Shown here piece by piece: positions 16,901-26,454 of a stretch of 64,000 nt of DNA. Every line of letters starts with the position of its first letter. Position 1 is the first letter of the stretch. This stretch comes from G963662905 sp963676725 (GTDB taxonomy: Bacteria > Bacteroidota > Bacteroidia > Bacteroidales > WRLA01), in contig OY781463.1 in assembly GCA_963676725.1 (NCBI GenBank), positions 2,232,001 to 2,296,000 on the forward strand, given 5' to 3'. The position numbers and the translations under genes are program-made. A model generated the notes under the pieces. That model had not been told where the DNA came from. It saw only the letters and a program-made list of their open reading frames with translations, and made no database searches.

Positions 16901-17452
16901 ATGAAAAAAATACAAATCATTTTACCCTTCGCCCTAATTGCTCTATTTCTGATGAATGCTTGTCAATCGGGAAATAGCGGGCAAAAAGCAAAAGAACCAA
17001 ACCGAAGCGAACTACTTGAAAGCATACAACAACAAGAAAATCAGCTTTTTGGTGAGATAAAACAAAACCCAGATCTGGAAGCTTCCAAAACATTAAAAGA
17101 CTCCTATCTTTCTTTTGCACAATCTTTCCCAAAAGACAGCCTCAGCCCTGAATTAATGTTCCGAGCTGCAGATCTTTCTATTTATCTGAAACAGTACGGA
17201 GAAGGGATTTCCATCTATGAAAGCATTCTTAGAAAATATCCCGAGTATGTACGTGCACCGGAATGTATGTTCCTGACTGCCTGGGTTTATGACGAGCATC
17301 TGAGAAAATTCGATCTAGCCAAAGAAAAATATGAAGCCTTTATCAAAGCATATCCGGAAAGTTCGTTTCGGGAGGCAGCAGAAATCTCTATAAAACATCT
17401 CGGAAAAAGCCCAGAAGAAATTATGCAGGAAATCTTGAAGAAGGACAAATAA
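16901..17452 (+). CDS. TPR-containing lipoprotein
   Basis: 183 residues. Lipoprotein signal (IILPFALIALFLMNA then Cys-21). The mature protein has two to three TPR-like units (SPELMFRAADLSIYLKQYGEGISIYESIL, APECMFLTAWVYDEHLRKFDLAKEKYEAF), similar in style to the BamD/YfiO repeats but shorter. Probably a periplasmic scaffold. Last gene of the ruvX-def unit; converges with cdaA 9 bases downstream. Confidence 0.82.
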   Translation: MKKIQIILPFALIALFLMNACQSGNSGQKAKEPNRSELLESIQQQENQLFGEIKQNPDLEASKTLKDSYLSFAQSFPKDSLSPELMFRAADLSIYLKQYGEGISIYESILRKYPEYVRAPECMFLTAWVYDEHLRKFDLAKEKYEAFIKAYPESSFREAAEISIKHLGKSPEEIMQEILKKDK

Positions 17453-17461
17453 AACTGGATT

Positions 17462-18262
17462 CTATTCCTGAATAAATTCTTTTTCAAGGAATTTTTTCAA
17501 CTGAGTGGGATTAATATCATGCACCAAAGCACCTTTTTTACTGTATGATATTAATCCACTTTCTTCACTTACAACAATACTAATAGCATCCGATTTTTCG
17601 GTAATACCAACAGCTGCCCGATGTCTGAGGCCTAAATCTGCATCAATTTTTGGGCTGCCCGATACAGGGAGAATGCAACCGGCTGCTTCAATTTTATTTT
17701 GGCTGATAATTACCGCTCCATCGTGCAAAGGGCTATTCTTAAAGAAAATATTTTCTAATAACATTTCACTCACATTGCCCCGGATGGACGTTCCCGTAAC
17801 AATATACTGCTTCAATCCGTTTGCCCCTTCCAAAACAATAAGCGCCCCGGTACGCCGAGAAGCCAATTTTTGGCATGCTTTCACAAGGATATCAATAGGA
17901 AGCTCATTGTCGTTGGCTACATTAAAACGAAAAAGGTGAAAGCCTTTACCATATCTATTGATGGATCGTGGCGTTCCCAAAATCAGCAAAAATTGACGTA
18001 TTTCTGGCTGGAACACAACCAATAAAGCAATTACCCCAACACTGATAAAAGCGCCCAGTATTTCAGATAAAAGCATCATATCCAAGGCACTTACTAATTT
18101 CCAAAGCAGGATAATAACCACAATGCTGATAAAAATATTAATTGCCCCAGTCCCTTTAAGAAGGTTATAGAGCTCATATAAAAGCAGGGCAACCAATAAA
18201 ATATCCACGACATCCAATAGGCGGATATGCAAAAAACCGTTTATAAATAATTCCACTGGCAT
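17462..18262 (-). CDS. cdaA: Diadenylate cyclase CdaA
   Basis: 266 residues. Three N-terminal membrane segments (about 18-35, 40-57, 66-85), then the DAC domain with catalytic DGA (181-183, in SPLHDGAVII) and RHR (213-215, in GLRHRAAVGI). Makes cyclic di-AMP from ATP at the membrane. Its ATG follows the folP stop with no gap (TAAATG in reading direction), so translation is coupled. No ybbR-type gene follows, unlike in Firmicutes. Cyclic di-AMP often controls potassium uptake; a TrkH gene lies 23 kb away. Confidence 0.95.
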   Translation of the reverse strand: MPVELFINGFLHIRLLDVVDILLVALLLYELYNLLKGTGAINIFISIVVIILLWKLVSALDMMLLSEILGAFISVGVIALLVVFQPEIRQFLLILGTPRSINRYGKGFHLFRFNVANDNELPIDILVKACQKLASRRTGALIVLEGANGLKQYIVTGTSIRGNVSEMLLENIFFKNSPLHDGAVIISQNKIEAAGCILPVSGSPKIDADLGLRHRAAVGITEKSDAISIVVSEESGLISYSKKGALVHDINPTQLKKFLEKEFIQE

Positions 18263-19114
18263 TTAATTCATTTGATGATGGAGCATTTTCACAATTGCAG
18301 CAACCTCCTTGGCTTCTTTCACATCGTGAACCCGCAATAAGGAAGCGCCATGGAGCAGAGCAATGGTATGCAGTACACTTGTACCGTTTAAAGCTTGTTC
18401 GGGTTTCAGATTCAGCAACTTATTTATCATCGACTTACGCGATACTGCGGCTAAAACAGGAAAACCATCTTGAGTAAAATTCTTCAAACAATTCAAAATC
18501 TGATAATTATGCTCGAGGGTTTTGCCAAAACCAAATCCTGGATCCAGCACTAAAGCATCGGCAGAATTGCCCGCCTCGAGAAATTTCTTGCTTTGCTGCT
18601 TGAAAAACGATTTAATTTCACTGCATACATTATTATATGTAGGATTGAGTTGCATATTATCCGGACGGCCTTTCATATGCATCAATACATAAGCCAATTT
18701 ATGTTTCGCTGTTGTATGCAACATCTGTTCATCGAAGCAACCACCCGAAATATCATTAATCATATGAGCCCCGGAATCAGCAGCAAAATTTGCCACATCA
18801 GAGCGAAAAGTATCAACAGAAAACACTGCATCAGGGAAGCGCTTCGTCAATTCAGGGAGGACCTTCTTAAGCCGGGTCAGTTCTTCATTTGTTGTAAGCA
18901 AATCGGCGCCCGGCCGAGAGGAAACAGCGCCTACATCAATAATCTCCGCCCCTGCTTCCAGCATTTTTTCACAATGTCTTATGGCAGAAACAGTCTCCTG
19001 ATAATGCCCTCCGTCGTAAAAAGAATCCGCAGTAATATTTAAAATCCCCATAATTATGGGATTTTTCAGGCTTAATATTTTACCTTTGCATTCAAGTCGA
19101 TTATTTTGCAACAT
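18263..19114 (-). CDS. folP: Dihydropteroate synthase
   Basis: 283 residues from the ATG at 19114; longer starts would run into the divergent promoter region. Motifs: IMGILNITADSFYDGG (21-36), EIIDVGAVSSRPGA, FSVDTFRSD, INDISGG, LVLDPGFGFGKT and the final LLRVHDVKE. Joins 4-aminobenzoate to the pterin in folate synthesis. Coupled to cdaA downstream and divergent from the DUF1599 gene. Confidence 0.95.
   Translation of the reverse strand: MLQNNRLECKGKILSLKNPIIMGILNITADSFYDGGHYQETVSAIRHCEKMLEAGAEIIDVGAVSSRPGADLLTTNEELTRLKKVLPELTKRFPDAVFSVDTFRSDVANFAADSGAHMINDISGGCFDEQMLHTTAKHKLAYVLMHMKGRPDNMQLNPTYNNVCSEIKSFFKQQSKKFLEAGNSADALVLDPGFGFGKTLEHNYQILNCLKNFTQDGFPVLAAVSRKSMINKLLNLKPEQALNGTSVLHTIALLHGASLLRVHDVKEAKEVAAIVKMLHHQMN
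19081..19088 (+). promoter_or_regulatory. Putative -7 element for the DUF1599 gene
   Basis: TACCTTTG matches TAnnTTTG and lies 67 bases before the ATG at 19155. No clear -33 element. It overlaps the folP N-terminal codons on the other strand. Confidence 0.4.
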
Positions 19115-19154
19115 TCTATTATCTGTTGTTAAAACAAGGGCAAAGTTAATATTT

Positions 19155-19715
19155 ATGAACACGAAGACATCAGAACAATTCAATAAAATCATTGGCAACT
19201 GCCAATCTGTTTTTGAAAAGAAGCTAAACGATTACGGTACAGCATGGCGCATTTTACGCCCCTCATCGCTCACCGACCAAATCTACATCAAGGCCAACCG
19301 GATCCGCAGCATTGAAACCAAGGGACTTAGCAAGGTTAATGAAGGGATTAAGCCCGAATTTATTGGCATTGTTAATTATTCAGTAATGGCACTTATTCAA
19401 CTGGAAATAAATGATTATACAGATGTACACCTGCCCGTTGACGAAGCCATTAGCCTGTTTAGCAAACATATACATATTGCCAAAAGCCTGATGGAAAATA
19501 AAAACCACGATTACGACGAAGCATGGAGAAATATGCGGATCAGTTCCCTGACCGACATCATTCTAATGAAACTCATGCGGATAAAAAGTATTGAAGACAA
19601 TGAGGGCAAAACAATTGTCTCTGAAGGAGTTGACGCGAATTATCATGATATTATTAATTATTCACTTTTTGCATTGATTAAAATTATGGAAGGGGAAGAG
19701 GCACAAACTGCCTAA
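19155..19715 (+). CDS. DUF1599 family protein
   Basis: 186 residues from the ATG at 19155; earlier in-frame codons overlap folP. It consists of two similar halves, each with a K(L/N)xDYxxAWRxxRxSSLTDxI(Y/L)xKxxRIxSIE motif (about 22-50 and 112-140), the DUF1599 pattern, which resembles all-helical nucleotide-binding proteins. Function unknown. The order folP/cdaA divergent from DUF1599, BT_3928-like and tpiA is one I associate with Bacteroidota genomes. Confidence 0.9.
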   Translation: MNTKTSEQFNKIIGNCQSVFEKKLNDYGTAWRILRPSSLTDQIYIKANRIRSIETKGLSKVNEGIKPEFIGIVNYSVMALIQLEINDYTDVHLPVDEAISLFSKHIHIAKSLMENKNHDYDEAWRNMRISSLTDIILMKLMRIKSIEDNEGKTIVSEGVDANYHDIINYSLFALIKIMEGEEAQTA

Positions 19716-19792
19716 ACTACAATTATTAAAGCCTTTCAGAATGCATTTAGGCCGAACAGCCTTATGCAAAGCGAAACATCAAATTTTAGAAC

Positions 19793-20896
19793 ATGAAATA
19801 CTTTCGAAGCATACCAAGACTACTCATAGGCATCATATTTACCTATTCAGGCTTTGTAAAAGGAGTTGATCCTATGGGCACAATGTTTAAAATAGAAGAT
19901 TATTTTATTGCTTATGGAATGGATTGGCTGATGCCCATCGCTTTATTTGGCTCGGTATTTTTGTGTGCCTTTGAATTTATGTTGGGTATTTCCATGCTCT
20001 TTAATGTACGCGTAAAAAAGACCTTCCCTTTTTTAGTTTTGATGATGGTTTTCTTCACAATTATAACATTTTTCGATGCCATTTATAATCCAGTGCCCGA
20101 TTGTGGGTGTTTTGGTGAAGCATTGATTTTAACCAATTGGCAAACCTTCTGGAAAAATGTATTTATTATGGGGCTTATTCTAATGATGTACATCAGTCGT
20201 AAAAAAGCCGCACCATCATTGAAAATTAGCGCCCAAAATACCATTTTGATTATCGGGAGTGTCGCTTTTATTGCCTTTTCCATTTATAATTATATGCATT
20301 TACCGGTGGTAGATTTTCGTGAATGGAAGGTTGGCAAACAGATGTATGCTGAAAATCAAGAGCCTATTCAATTTTATGTAAGCTATACCAATAATGAAAG
20401 CGGCGAGGAAAAAGAGTTTCTCTCACCAAATTACCCATATAGCGATTCACTTTGGCTCAGCCAATGGACCTATAAAAGCTCTCGTACCGTAGATCCAAAT
20501 GAAGGAGGACGCCCTGAGCTTCAAATTACAGACGAATACGGCACCGATGTAACAGAGAGTTATATTAAAAATCCGGATTATCAATTCCTTATTATCGCAT
20601 GGGAATTGGATGATGTGAACAAAAAAGCGGAAGAAGTACTTAATACATTATATAATGATGCATCTGCCAAAGAAATTTCAGTTGCGATGCTTAGCCCTGC
20701 ATTAGAGAATCAGATTCAGGCATACCGAGAAGAAAGCAAAGCAGAATATGAAATTTTAAGTGCCGATGATATTGAATTGAAAACAATGGTTAGGGCCAGA
20801 CCCGGAATTATGTTGATGAAAGGGGGAACCGTAGTAAACAAATGGAACTGGCGGGATTTTCCGGGCGTGGAAACAGCTCTACCCAAAACAAATTAA
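19793..20896 (+). CDS. BT_3928-like DoxX/MauE-type membrane protein with thioredoxin-like tail
   Basis: 367 residues. Residues 1-165 form four or five membrane helices of DoxX/MauE type, with the VPDCGCFGE cysteine motif near 101-109 in a loop. After a further membrane segment (about 150-167) the remaining ~190 residues are soluble with a thioredoxin-like pattern but no CxxC. Likely a membrane redox or quinone-linked protein; the substrate is unknown. Follows DUF1599 and precedes tpiA by 24 bases. Confidence 0.85.
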   Translation: MKYFRSIPRLLIGIIFTYSGFVKGVDPMGTMFKIEDYFIAYGMDWLMPIALFGSVFLCAFEFMLGISMLFNVRVKKTFPFLVLMMVFFTIITFFDAIYNPVPDCGCFGEALILTNWQTFWKNVFIMGLILMMYISRKKAAPSLKISAQNTILIIGSVAFIAFSIYNYMHLPVVDFREWKVGKQMYAENQEPIQFYVSYTNNESGEEKEFLSPNYPYSDSLWLSQWTYKSSRTVDPNEGGRPELQITDEYGTDVTESYIKNPDYQFLIIAWELDDVNKKAEEVLNTLYNDASAKEISVAMLSPALENQIQAYREESKAEYEILSADDIELKTMVRARPGIMLMKGGTVVNKWNWRDFPGVETALPKTN

Positions 20897-20920
20897 TATC
20901 CATAAATAAAAAATTGAATC

Positions 20921-21688
20921 ATGAGAAAAAAAATCGTTGCTGGAAACTGGAAAATGAATATGAATTTTTCTGAAGCAGAACAATTATTATCTGCTATTAC
21001 TGAGGGTATTTCAGAAAAAGGAAAAGGGGATACTGAATTGATCATCTGCCCTCCCGCCCTCTATTTGAACATGGCCTCAGATATAAGCCCCGACAGTGAT
21101 TTTTTGGTTGGTGCACAAAATGCTAGCGAATTTGATAATGGCGCTTATACTGGGGAAATTTCGGCTGCAATGCTTGCTTCTATGAGCATTGATTATTGTA
21201 TATTAGGACATTCCGAACGCCGCAAATATTTCCATGAAACGGATGAAACACTGGCTATTAAAGTGAAGAAAATCATTGATCACGGAATGTCGCCAATTTT
21301 TTGCTGTGGCGAACTTTTAGAAGAACGTGAAGCCAACAAACATTTTGAGGTGGTTCGCACACAAATCGAGAAAGCTTTATTCTCATTGTCTGTAGATGAT
21401 TTCAGTAATGTCGTACTTGCCTATGAACCTGTTTGGGCAATTGGTACCGGAAAGACAGCTTCTCCGGAGCAAGCACAGGAAATGCATGCATTTATTCGTT
21501 CTTTAATTGCCGAAAAATTTGGCACTGACGCAGCCGAAAGCACTAGCCTGCTATATGGTGGAAGTTGCAATGCCAAAAATGCCGAAGAGCTTTTTGCCTG
21601 TAAAGATGTTGATGGCGGACTGATCGGCGGTGCTGCACTTAAAGCAAATGATTTCCTGATTATTGCCAATTCTTTCCCAAAAATATAA
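20921..21688 (+). CDS. tpiA: Triosephosphate isomerase
   Basis: 255 residues. Catalytic K11 (GNWKMN), H97 (ILGHSERR) and E169 (AYEPVWAIGTG), phosphate loop YGGSCNAKNA and GGLIGGAAL. Glycolysis/gluconeogenesis. Followed 40 bases later by a strong hairpin terminator. Confidence 0.97.
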   Translation: MRKKIVAGNWKMNMNFSEAEQLLSAITEGISEKGKGDTELIICPPALYLNMASDISPDSDFLVGAQNASEFDNGAYTGEISAAMLASMSIDYCILGHSERRKYFHETDETLAIKVKKIIDHGMSPIFCCGELLEEREANKHFEVVRTQIEKALFSLSVDDFSNVVLAYEPVWAIGTGKTASPEQAQEMHAFIRSLIAEKFGTDAAESTSLLYGGSCNAKNAEELFACKDVDGGLIGGAALKANDFLIIANSFPKI

Positions 21689-21730
21689 GATCAATTCCCG
21701 AAATTGATCAGAACACATTTTCTATTCATT

Positions 21731-21763
21731 AAAAAAGCCCGAACAATACTTTCGGGCTTTTTT
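21731..21763. terminator. Bidirectional terminator between tpiA and the symporter
   Basis: AAAAAAGCCCGAA, loop, TTCGGGCTTTTTT: a 13-base arm pair with A/T runs on both sides, so it serves both converging genes. Confidence 0.9.
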
Positions 21764-21795
21764 AATATTTTAATTTTCAGAATTTCAAGCACACA

Positions 21796-23415
21796 CTACC
21801 AATACACGGTATACAATACGGTTACGATAAAGATCAGGCCAATGGCTCCAATATTGAAGGCATTTTCTGTATAAAATAAGCCTTTATCCAAAGGAATCCC
21901 TTTCTTGTCATTAGTTTTATTGTCGATGAATGAAATAAGCACCATCATCAGCGTAAGAAGAAGGAATACAAAACCCATGCGGTTCATAAATGGAATCCCC
22001 GGGAAAAATTGCGCAAAAGCGAAGGAGGCAGGAATAGTAAGGATCGCAGTCCATAAAGCGGCATTTGCTGAAGCACGTTTCCAGAAAAGGCCAAGCCCAT
22101 AAATTGCGACAACGCCCGGAGTGATATAACCCGTAAAATCCTGAATATATTGAAAAGCCTGATCGAGGCTGCCCAATAATGGCTTTGCAGTCAGAACGGC
22201 AATAACCAAAGCTGTAGCACTGGTAAGGCGACCTACACGAACCATTTTTCTATCGCTGGCATTTTTAGAAATAAACTTCTGATAAATATCCATCGTAAAA
22301 ATGGTTGAAGTAGAATTCAGCATCGAGGCCAATGAAGAGACAATTGCTGCAGCTAAAGCAGCGAAAGCCAATCCTTTAAGTCCGGTTGGTATAAAATTAT
22401 GCAGCAACCATGGATAGGCTTTATCGGCAGGTTCGAGCATTTGCCCTTGCTCTAAAGTCATCACATAAGCGACAATACCGGGAATCACAACAATCAAGGG
22501 AATAATAATCTTAAGGTATCCGGCAAAAATCATCCCTTTTTGGGCTTCAGCAACACTTTTTGCTGCGAGTCCCCTTTGTATAATATATTGATTAAAACCC
22601 CAATAGGAAATATTTGCAATCCACATCCCTCCTATTAGCACACTTAAACCGGGCAAATCGTTCCAAGCGTCTTTTGTTCCTCCTTTTCCATCGGGGATCA
22701 TCATACTGCCCTTTTCGATGATCATTTGAAACTTTTCCGGAGCACGGTCGAGCAAATCAGTAAAACCTGCAATAACACCCTGTCCGTCAGAAAGCGCATC
22801 GAGTGCCAGCCAACTTGTAAGCAAGCCGCCACCCATAAGGATTACGACCTGTATCACATCGGTCCATGCGACAGCAGTAAGGCCGCCATAAAGGCTATAG
22901 AGTGCAGCAAAAGCAGCAAGCCCCCAAATACCATACATAAGAGGAATCCCCATAATGGTTTCCATCGCTAAAGCGCCAAGGTACATCACACTCGTGAGGT
23001 TCACAAAAACATAGACCAAGAGCCAAAAACCTGCCATAGCAGTGCGAACCCGCCCATCGTAGCGTTCTTCAAGGAACTGGGGCATTGTATAAATTTTCTT
23101 CTTTATAAAAATAGGCAGGAAAAATTTCCCCACAACAATTAAAGTAATTGCTGCCATCCATTCATAAGAAGCAATGCCCAAGCCAATAGCATATCCCGAC
23201 CCTGACATCCCAATCATTTGCTCTGCAGATATATTTGCAGCAATAAGAGAAGCCCCTATTGCCCACCATGGCAATGATTTACTAGCTAAAAAATAATCCT
23301 GGGCTGTACGGGTATGGCCTTTTTTTACACGGCTTACGTATAATCCAACGCCTACAATTAAAACAGCATAGGCTATAAATACAATATAATCCAATAATCC
23401 GAATTGCACTTCCAT
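21796..23415 (-). CDS. Sodium:solute symporter (SSS family)
   Basis: 539 residues with about 14 membrane segments. SSS/SGLT signs: DYFLASKSLPWWAIGASLIAANISAEQMIGMSGSGY near the N-terminus, YGGLTAVAWTDVIQ, and AAIVSSLASMLNSTSTIFTMDIY (sodium-site serines). ATG at 23415 chosen (a GTG directly precedes it). Most like sugar- or polyol-type sodium symporters; the substrate cannot be read from sequence. Converges with tpiA. Confidence 0.92.
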   Translation of the reverse strand: MEVQFGLLDYIVFIAYAVLIVGVGLYVSRVKKGHTRTAQDYFLASKSLPWWAIGASLIAANISAEQMIGMSGSGYAIGLGIASYEWMAAITLIVVGKFFLPIFIKKKIYTMPQFLEERYDGRVRTAMAGFWLLVYVFVNLTSVMYLGALAMETIMGIPLMYGIWGLAAFAALYSLYGGLTAVAWTDVIQVVILMGGGLLTSWLALDALSDGQGVIAGFTDLLDRAPEKFQMIIEKGSMMIPDGKGGTKDAWNDLPGLSVLIGGMWIANISYWGFNQYIIQRGLAAKSVAEAQKGMIFAGYLKIIIPLIVVIPGIVAYVMTLEQGQMLEPADKAYPWLLHNFIPTGLKGLAFAALAAAIVSSLASMLNSTSTIFTMDIYQKFISKNASDRKMVRVGRLTSATALVIAVLTAKPLLGSLDQAFQYIQDFTGYITPGVVAIYGLGLFWKRASANAALWTAILTIPASFAFAQFFPGIPFMNRMGFVFLLLTLMMVLISFIDNKTNDKKGIPLDKGLFYTENAFNIGAIGLIFIVTVLYTVYW

Positions 23416-23616
23416 CACGAATCGTTTAAATGAGGCTGCAAGATAAAATATTATCTGCTTCCGTTCAAAATTTTATGCAGTTACAGACGAAAAGCATTGC
23501 TGATAAGGCCTTACGGCATCGTTGAAATATAGAAGGAAAGGACACTGCAATAACTTATTTCATCCCTAAAAAGCCAAACAATGCACTTTAAGCATTTAAC
23601 CTTAGGGCAAAATAAT

Positions 23617-23624
23617 TATATTTG
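23617..23624 (+). promoter_or_regulatory. Putative -7 element for the aldehyde dehydrogenase gene
   Basis: TATATTTG, 59 bases before the ATG at 23683, in the divergent gap with the symporter gene. Confidence 0.45.
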
Positions 23625-23682
23625 CGTCTTGTCAATAGCACGTTTAAAATAAATTATTTATCATCATAAAATATACATCATT

Positions 23683-25227
23683 ATGAACACAGCAGAAGTA
23701 CTGCAAAAACTTGGAATAAAGGAAGTTAATCCTGGTGCAACTACAGGTACCGTATGGTTTGACACAAAAGGCAAAGAGAATATTTCCGTTTCACCAATTG
23801 ACGGAAAAGAGATTGCCCGCGTAAAAACAGCAAGTTCTGAAGACTATGAGCAAATGGTAGTGAAAGCTCAGGAAGCCTATAAAAAATGGAGAAATGTACC
23901 TGCTCCATTACGTGGTGAAATTGTTCGTCAGATTGGCGAAAAGCTTCGTGAATTCAAAAATGAACTGGGCTATCTGGTTTCTCTCGAGATGGGAAAAATC
24001 TTCCAGGAAGGTCTTGGTGAGGTTCAGGAAATGATTGATATCTGTGATTTTGCCGTTGGTCAATCACGTTTATTAAGTGGTTCAACTATGCATTCTGAGC
24101 GTCAGGATCACCGGATCTATGACCAATATCACCCAATGGGAATTGTTGGCTTAATTACAGCATTTAACTTTCCTGTTGCCGTTTGGGCATGGAACAGTAT
24201 GCTTGCAGCCGCTTGCGGTGATGTAGTTATTTGGAAACCAAGCTCTAAGGTTCCATTAACTGCCATTGCAACACAAAATATCATTCAGGATGTCCTAAAA
24301 AAGAATAATGTTCCAGAGGGCGTATTCAACTTGATTATTGCAAAATCATCAGTTGTTGGTGATAATTTTGCTGCAGATAAGCGCATTCCATTATTCTCTG
24401 TTACAGGATCGACAGCCGTTGGAAAACGCGTTGGCGGTATTGTTGGTGAGCGTTTAGGTCGTTGCATCCTGGAACTTGGCGGCAATAATGCTGTGATTAT
24501 TTCCAATACTGCAAACCTTGAAATGGCTATTAAATCGGTTGTTTTTGGAGCAGTTGGTACTTGTGGTCAGCGTTGTACATCAACACGCCGCATCATTGTT
24601 CATGAAGACATTTACGAAACAGTAAAAGAAAAACTCCTTACTGCTTATAAGAGCGTTCGCAATGTTATTGGCAGCCCACTCGACGAAAAATATCTTGTTG
24701 GCCCAATGATCGACAATGGTGCTGTAAGTATGTATACAGATGCTATTGAGCGCGCACAAAAAGAAGGTGGTAAGCTGATTTATGGTGGCGAAGTACTTAG
24801 TGGTGAGCAATATGCTTCCGGAAATTATGTAGTTCCTACATTGATTGAAGCTGAAAATCATTTTGACGTAGTTCAGGAAGAAACCTTTGCCCCCATCCTT
24901 TATATGTTAAAATATAGTGGAAGCATCGAAAATGCAATTGAAATCCAAAATAATGTTCCTCAGGGACTTTCTTCAGCAGTCTTTACAGAAAGCTTGCGTG
25001 AAGCAGAAAAATTCCTTTCAGAATTTGGATCAGATTGTGGTATTGCCAATGTAAATATCGGAACTTCCGGTGCTGAGATTGGTGGCGCGTTTGGTGGTGA
25101 AAAAGATACAGGTGGCGGACGCGAATCCGGATCTGATGCATGGAAAGCTTATATGAGAAGGCAGACCAACACCATTAATTATAGTGAAGCCCTGCCTCTA
25201 GCACAAGGTATTAAATTTGATTTCTAA
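23683..25227 (+). CDS. Aldehyde dehydrogenase, antiquitin (ALDH7) type
   Basis: 514 residues. Catalytic cysteine C298 (GTCGQRCTSTRR) and general base E264 (LELGGNNA), NAD loop FSVTGSTAVGKRV. The GxNxxAF-type ITAFNFPVAVWAWN and the FGGEKDTGGGRESGSDAWKAYMRR end are typical of ALDH7A1/AmaB, which oxidise alpha-aminoadipate semialdehyde (in equilibrium with piperideine-6-carboxylate) in lysine degradation. Codon use is notably regular with many GGT/CGT codons, suggesting high expression. Single-gene unit with its own terminator. Confidence 0.92.
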   Translation: MNTAEVLQKLGIKEVNPGATTGTVWFDTKGKENISVSPIDGKEIARVKTASSEDYEQMVVKAQEAYKKWRNVPAPLRGEIVRQIGEKLREFKNELGYLVSLEMGKIFQEGLGEVQEMIDICDFAVGQSRLLSGSTMHSERQDHRIYDQYHPMGIVGLITAFNFPVAVWAWNSMLAAACGDVVIWKPSSKVPLTAIATQNIIQDVLKKNNVPEGVFNLIIAKSSVVGDNFAADKRIPLFSVTGSTAVGKRVGGIVGERLGRCILELGGNNAVIISNTANLEMAIKSVVFGAVGTCGQRCTSTRRIIVHEDIYETVKEKLLTAYKSVRNVIGSPLDEKYLVGPMIDNGAVSMYTDAIERAQKEGGKLIYGGEVLSGEQYASGNYVVPTLIEAENHFDVVQEETFAPILYMLKYSGSIENAIEIQNNVPQGLSSAVFTESLREAEKFLSEFGSDCGIANVNIGTSGAEIGGAFGGEKDTGGGRESGSDAWKAYMRRQTNTINYSEALPLAQGIKFDF

Positions 25228-25246
25228 TCATTATTTTGAATAAATC

Positions 25247-25279
25247 AAACCCCATTTACATCGGTAAGTGGGGTTTTTT
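25247..25279 (+). terminator. Terminator after the aldehyde dehydrogenase gene
   Basis: AAACCCCA, 15-base loop region, TGGGGTTTTTT: stem of 7-8 pairs followed by a T run. Confidence 0.85.
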
Positions 25280-25384
25280 ATTGGCTCGATGCTGCTTTCA
25301 CTCGATGATCTGAAACAATTTTTCGGGAATTTTATAAAAGCCCATTTAAAAAATTTGTGCACTTTTGGCCTCTAAAGACGAATA

Positions 25385-26404
25385 ATGCACGAACGACAGC
25401 CACTTCCCGATATTTTAAAAGGCATTGCGGTATTCCTGATGATTCAGGTACATCTCACAGAAATATTTGGCAAAGCAGAATTCATGCATAGCATCGCAGG
25501 AAAAGCCTCCCTTTTTCTTGGCGGACTACCGGCAGCGCCTGTATTTATGTTTATTATGGGCTTTTTTATTTATTCACAAAAACCCTTTGGCAAAAACCTA
25601 ATCAGAGGCCTAAAACTGATTTTTCTTGGAATCATACTCAATACCGGACTTAACCTAAACCTCCTTATCCGTATTGCAAATGGTAGCATTGAAGGAAGTT
25701 TTTTTTCCTGGATATTCGGTGTCGATATTTTATTTCTTGCCGGACTATCCATAATAATACTCGCAATCCTAAAAACTATTTTCAAAAACAAATGGTGGTT
25801 TTACCTCCTACTGGCAATAATCGTCTCTATTTTAAGTACAGTAATTCCCGATTTATCTTCTGGAAAATCAAGTGATTATATACTGGCATTTGTTTGTGGC
25901 AAAGGAATCTGGTGGAGTTACTTCCCCCTATTGCCATGGCTGGCTTATCCTTTTGCCGGATATGCCCTCAATGCATTCCGAAAAGCCAACCCAGACTTAT
26001 TCGATAAAATCTCGACGCATTTGTATCTAAAAATTACCACAGCCTTAATATTTCTTGGTGCCTTGGTATATGGCTGGGAGATCAGCACAGATTTACAAGC
26101 CTATTATCATCACGGTACCTTGTTTTTTATCTGGGCTTTATCAGGGATGTACTGGTGGCATCAATTATGGGCCTATCTGCTCAAAATCATTCCGGAAACA
26201 CAACAATTACAAAAGTATGGACGAAATGTCACCTTATTATATATAGTACAATGGTTACTTATCGGTAATATTGGTACTGCTGTATACCAAACACAATCCT
26301 GGCAATTTTTGATCATTTGGTTTCTGCTCATTACCTATGTTTCCATAAAAATAACAAATTTGGGCATGATTCTCCAAAAGAAGTTGGCAGCTTTATTTTC
26401 TTAG
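25385..26404 (+). CDS. Multi-pass membrane protein, heparan-alpha-glucosaminide acetyltransferase-like
   Basis: 339 residues with about ten membrane helices. The N-terminal LPDILKGIAVFLMIQVHLTEIFG carries the charged-helix pattern of acyltransferase-3/HGSNAT-type proteins (DxxRGxA-like with a histidine at residue 21), followed by PAAPVFMFIMGFFIYS. Likely transfers an acyl group across the membrane; acceptor unknown. Mpl follows 50 bases downstream with its own possible promoter. Confidence 0.68.
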   Translation: MHERQPLPDILKGIAVFLMIQVHLTEIFGKAEFMHSIAGKASLFLGGLPAAPVFMFIMGFFIYSQKPFGKNLIRGLKLIFLGIILNTGLNLNLLIRIANGSIEGSFFSWIFGVDILFLAGLSIIILAILKTIFKNKWWFYLLLAIIVSILSTVIPDLSSGKSSDYILAFVCGKGIWWSYFPLLPWLAYPFAGYALNAFRKANPDLFDKISTHLYLKITTALIFLGALVYGWEISTDLQAYYHHGTLFFIWALSGMYWWHQLWAYLLKIIPETQQLQKYGRNVTLLYIVQWLLIGNIGTAVYQTQSWQFLIIWFLLITYVSIKITNLGMILQKKLAALFS

Positions 26405-26427
26405 GGTATTTTCAGCAAAACATTTGT

Positions 26428-26435
26428 TACATTTG
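26428..26435 (+). promoter_or_regulatory. Putative -7 element for mpl
   Basis: TACATTTG, 20 bases before the chosen ATG of mpl at 26455, supporting that start. Confidence 0.4.
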
Positions 26436-26454
26436 CTTTTCCTACATAAGGCTT

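Noticed and set aside
18295..19042. Rightward frames of 60 and 149 codons opposite folP
   Set aside because: Antisense to a complete, motif-bearing folP gene.
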